From positions 1 to 6,519 of the forward strand of contig QXZO01000063.1 in the NCBI GenBank assembly GCA_009886305.1: a stretch of DNA of 6,519 nucleotides, in the 5' to 3' direction. Shown here piece after piece: positions 6,038 to 6,519 of the stretch. The first letter of the stretch is position 1. The number at the start of each line of letters is the position of its first letter. The notes under the pieces are model-generated. The model was not told where the DNA came from. It saw only the letters and a program-made list of their open reading frames with translations, and searched no databases. Position numbers and translations under genes: made by a program. Origin of the DNA: Betaproteobacteria bacterium (GTDB taxonomy: Bacteria > Pseudomonadota > Gammaproteobacteria > Burkholderiales > Eutrophovitaceae).

Positions 6038-6519
6038 CTATGAATTTTCCATTTCAAGTGCTACTGCAGTGGCCTCGCCACCACCGATACACAGCGCCGC
6101 AACTCCTCGCCGGCCTCTTGACTTATGGAGCGCTCCAATCAGGGTGACCAGAACTCTTGCCCCAGAGGCGCCAATGGGATGGCCAAGGGCACATGCTCCC
6201 CCATGCACATTAACCTTTTCATGATCGAGTTTATGCTCTCTCATGGCTACCATTGGGACGACAGCGAACGCCTCATTTATTTCAAACAAATCTATGTCCT
6301 CAGCAGACCAGCCCGTTTTGCTAAAAATCTTTTCTAATGCCCCGACAGGTGCTGTCGTAAAGAGCCCTGGCTCTTGGGCGTGCGTCGAATGTGCGACGAC
6401 TCGAGCTATGGGATTAAGCCCCATTTCAATTGCTGTTTTTCGAGACATCAAAACCAACGCTGCCGCACCGTCAGAAATTGAACTCGAATTTGCTGCAGTC
6501 ACGCTACCGTCTTTTTTAA
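6038..6519 (-). CDS. Acetyl-CoA acetyltransferase (thiolase), C-terminal part only
   Basis: The last 159 residues of a thiolase of about 390; the N-terminal part with the nucleophilic cysteine is beyond the right edge. The frame is open to the edge, beginning KKDGSVTAANSSSISDGAAA, a conserved internal thiolase segment, so the GTG at 6502 is an internal valine and not a start. Seen: EINEAFA (6263-6283), the catalytic histidine in GGACALGHPIGASGAR (codon 6179-6181), and the second active-site cysteine in CIGGGEA (codon 6089-6091); it ends LEMENS at TAG 6038-6040. The enzyme interconverts acetoacetyl-CoA and two acetyl-CoA, or a related 3-ketoacyl-CoA. It suits the end of leucine breakdown, where acetoacetate is formed, but a beta-oxidation thiolase with wider chain-length preference cannot be excluded from the C-terminus. 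The 41 bases downstream hold no terminator, so it reads into the next gene. Confidence 0.93.
   Translation of the reverse strand, partial: KKDGSVTAANSSSISDGAAALVLMSRKTAIEMGLNPIARVVAHSTHAQEPGLFTTAPVGALEKIFSKTGWSAEDIDLFEINEAFAVVPMVAMREHKLDHEKVNVHGGACALGHPIGASGARVLVTLIGALHKSRGRRGVAALCIGGGEATAVALEMENS

Noticed and set aside
6038..6502. A short complete 154-residue thiolase-like gene starting at GTG 6502
   Set aside because: The frame stays open to the right edge and the preceding codons (KKDGS) continue the conserved thiolase segment, so the GTG is an internal valine.
1..6519. Mobile element, CRISPR array, tRNA or defence system
   Set aside because: No terminal repeats, transposase, integrase, spaced direct repeats or tRNA-like folding were found; virtually all sequence is used by metabolic genes on one strand.

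Overview
The window is one tightly packed gene cluster in which every supported gene lies on the minus strand, so it is transcribed from the right edge to the left. In transcription order it holds: the C-terminal end of a thiolase (cut by the right edge), a DsbA/GST-kappa-fold protein of the 2-hydroxychromene-2-carboxylate isomerase family, a single-domain rhodanese, a methylcrotonyl-CoA carboxylase beta subunit, an acyl-CoA dehydrogenase, a methylglutaconyl-CoA hydratase, and the N-terminal two thirds of the carboxylase alpha (biotin carboxylase) subunit (cut by the left edge). Gaps are a 4-base overlap or 6 to 41 bases, except for 142 bases before the alpha subunit, so this looks like a single operon whose two ends lie outside the window.

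The core is the leucine/isovalerate (Liu) pathway. An acyl-CoA dehydrogenase makes 3-methylcrotonyl-CoA, the biotin-dependent alpha/beta carboxylase makes 3-methylglutaconyl-CoA, and the hydratase makes HMG-CoA. HMG-CoA lyase is not visible; if present in the operon it would lie beyond the left edge. Its product acetoacetate, once activated, would be split by a thiolase such as the one at the right edge. The dehydrogenase is not a canonical isovaleryl-CoA dehydrogenase: its features recall long-chain or citronellyl-CoA dehydrogenases, and the order beta, dehydrogenase, hydratase, alpha is that of the acyclic-terpene operon atuCDEF rather than of liuABCD. The carboxylase and hydratase nevertheless look like Liu enzymes. 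The rhodanese and the isomerase-like protein are not standard members of either pathway.

The sequence suggests an aerobic, chemoheterotrophic proteobacterium, probably gammaproteobacterial, judging from the closeness of the beta subunit and hydratase to remembered Pseudomonas LiuB and LiuC sequences. The DNA is only moderately GC-rich, clearly less than Pseudomonas. Species cannot be decided here.

I see no tRNA, rRNA, CRISPR array, insertion sequence or convincing terminator. The only sizeable non-coding stretch (1260-1401) contains a strong Shine-Dalgarno followed by a 13-codon mini-ORF and a possible hairpin. This is an organised catabolic region and not a mobile or defence island; the points worth a second look are the hybrid operon layout, the unusual dehydrogenase, the two accessory genes and the alpha-subunit leader.
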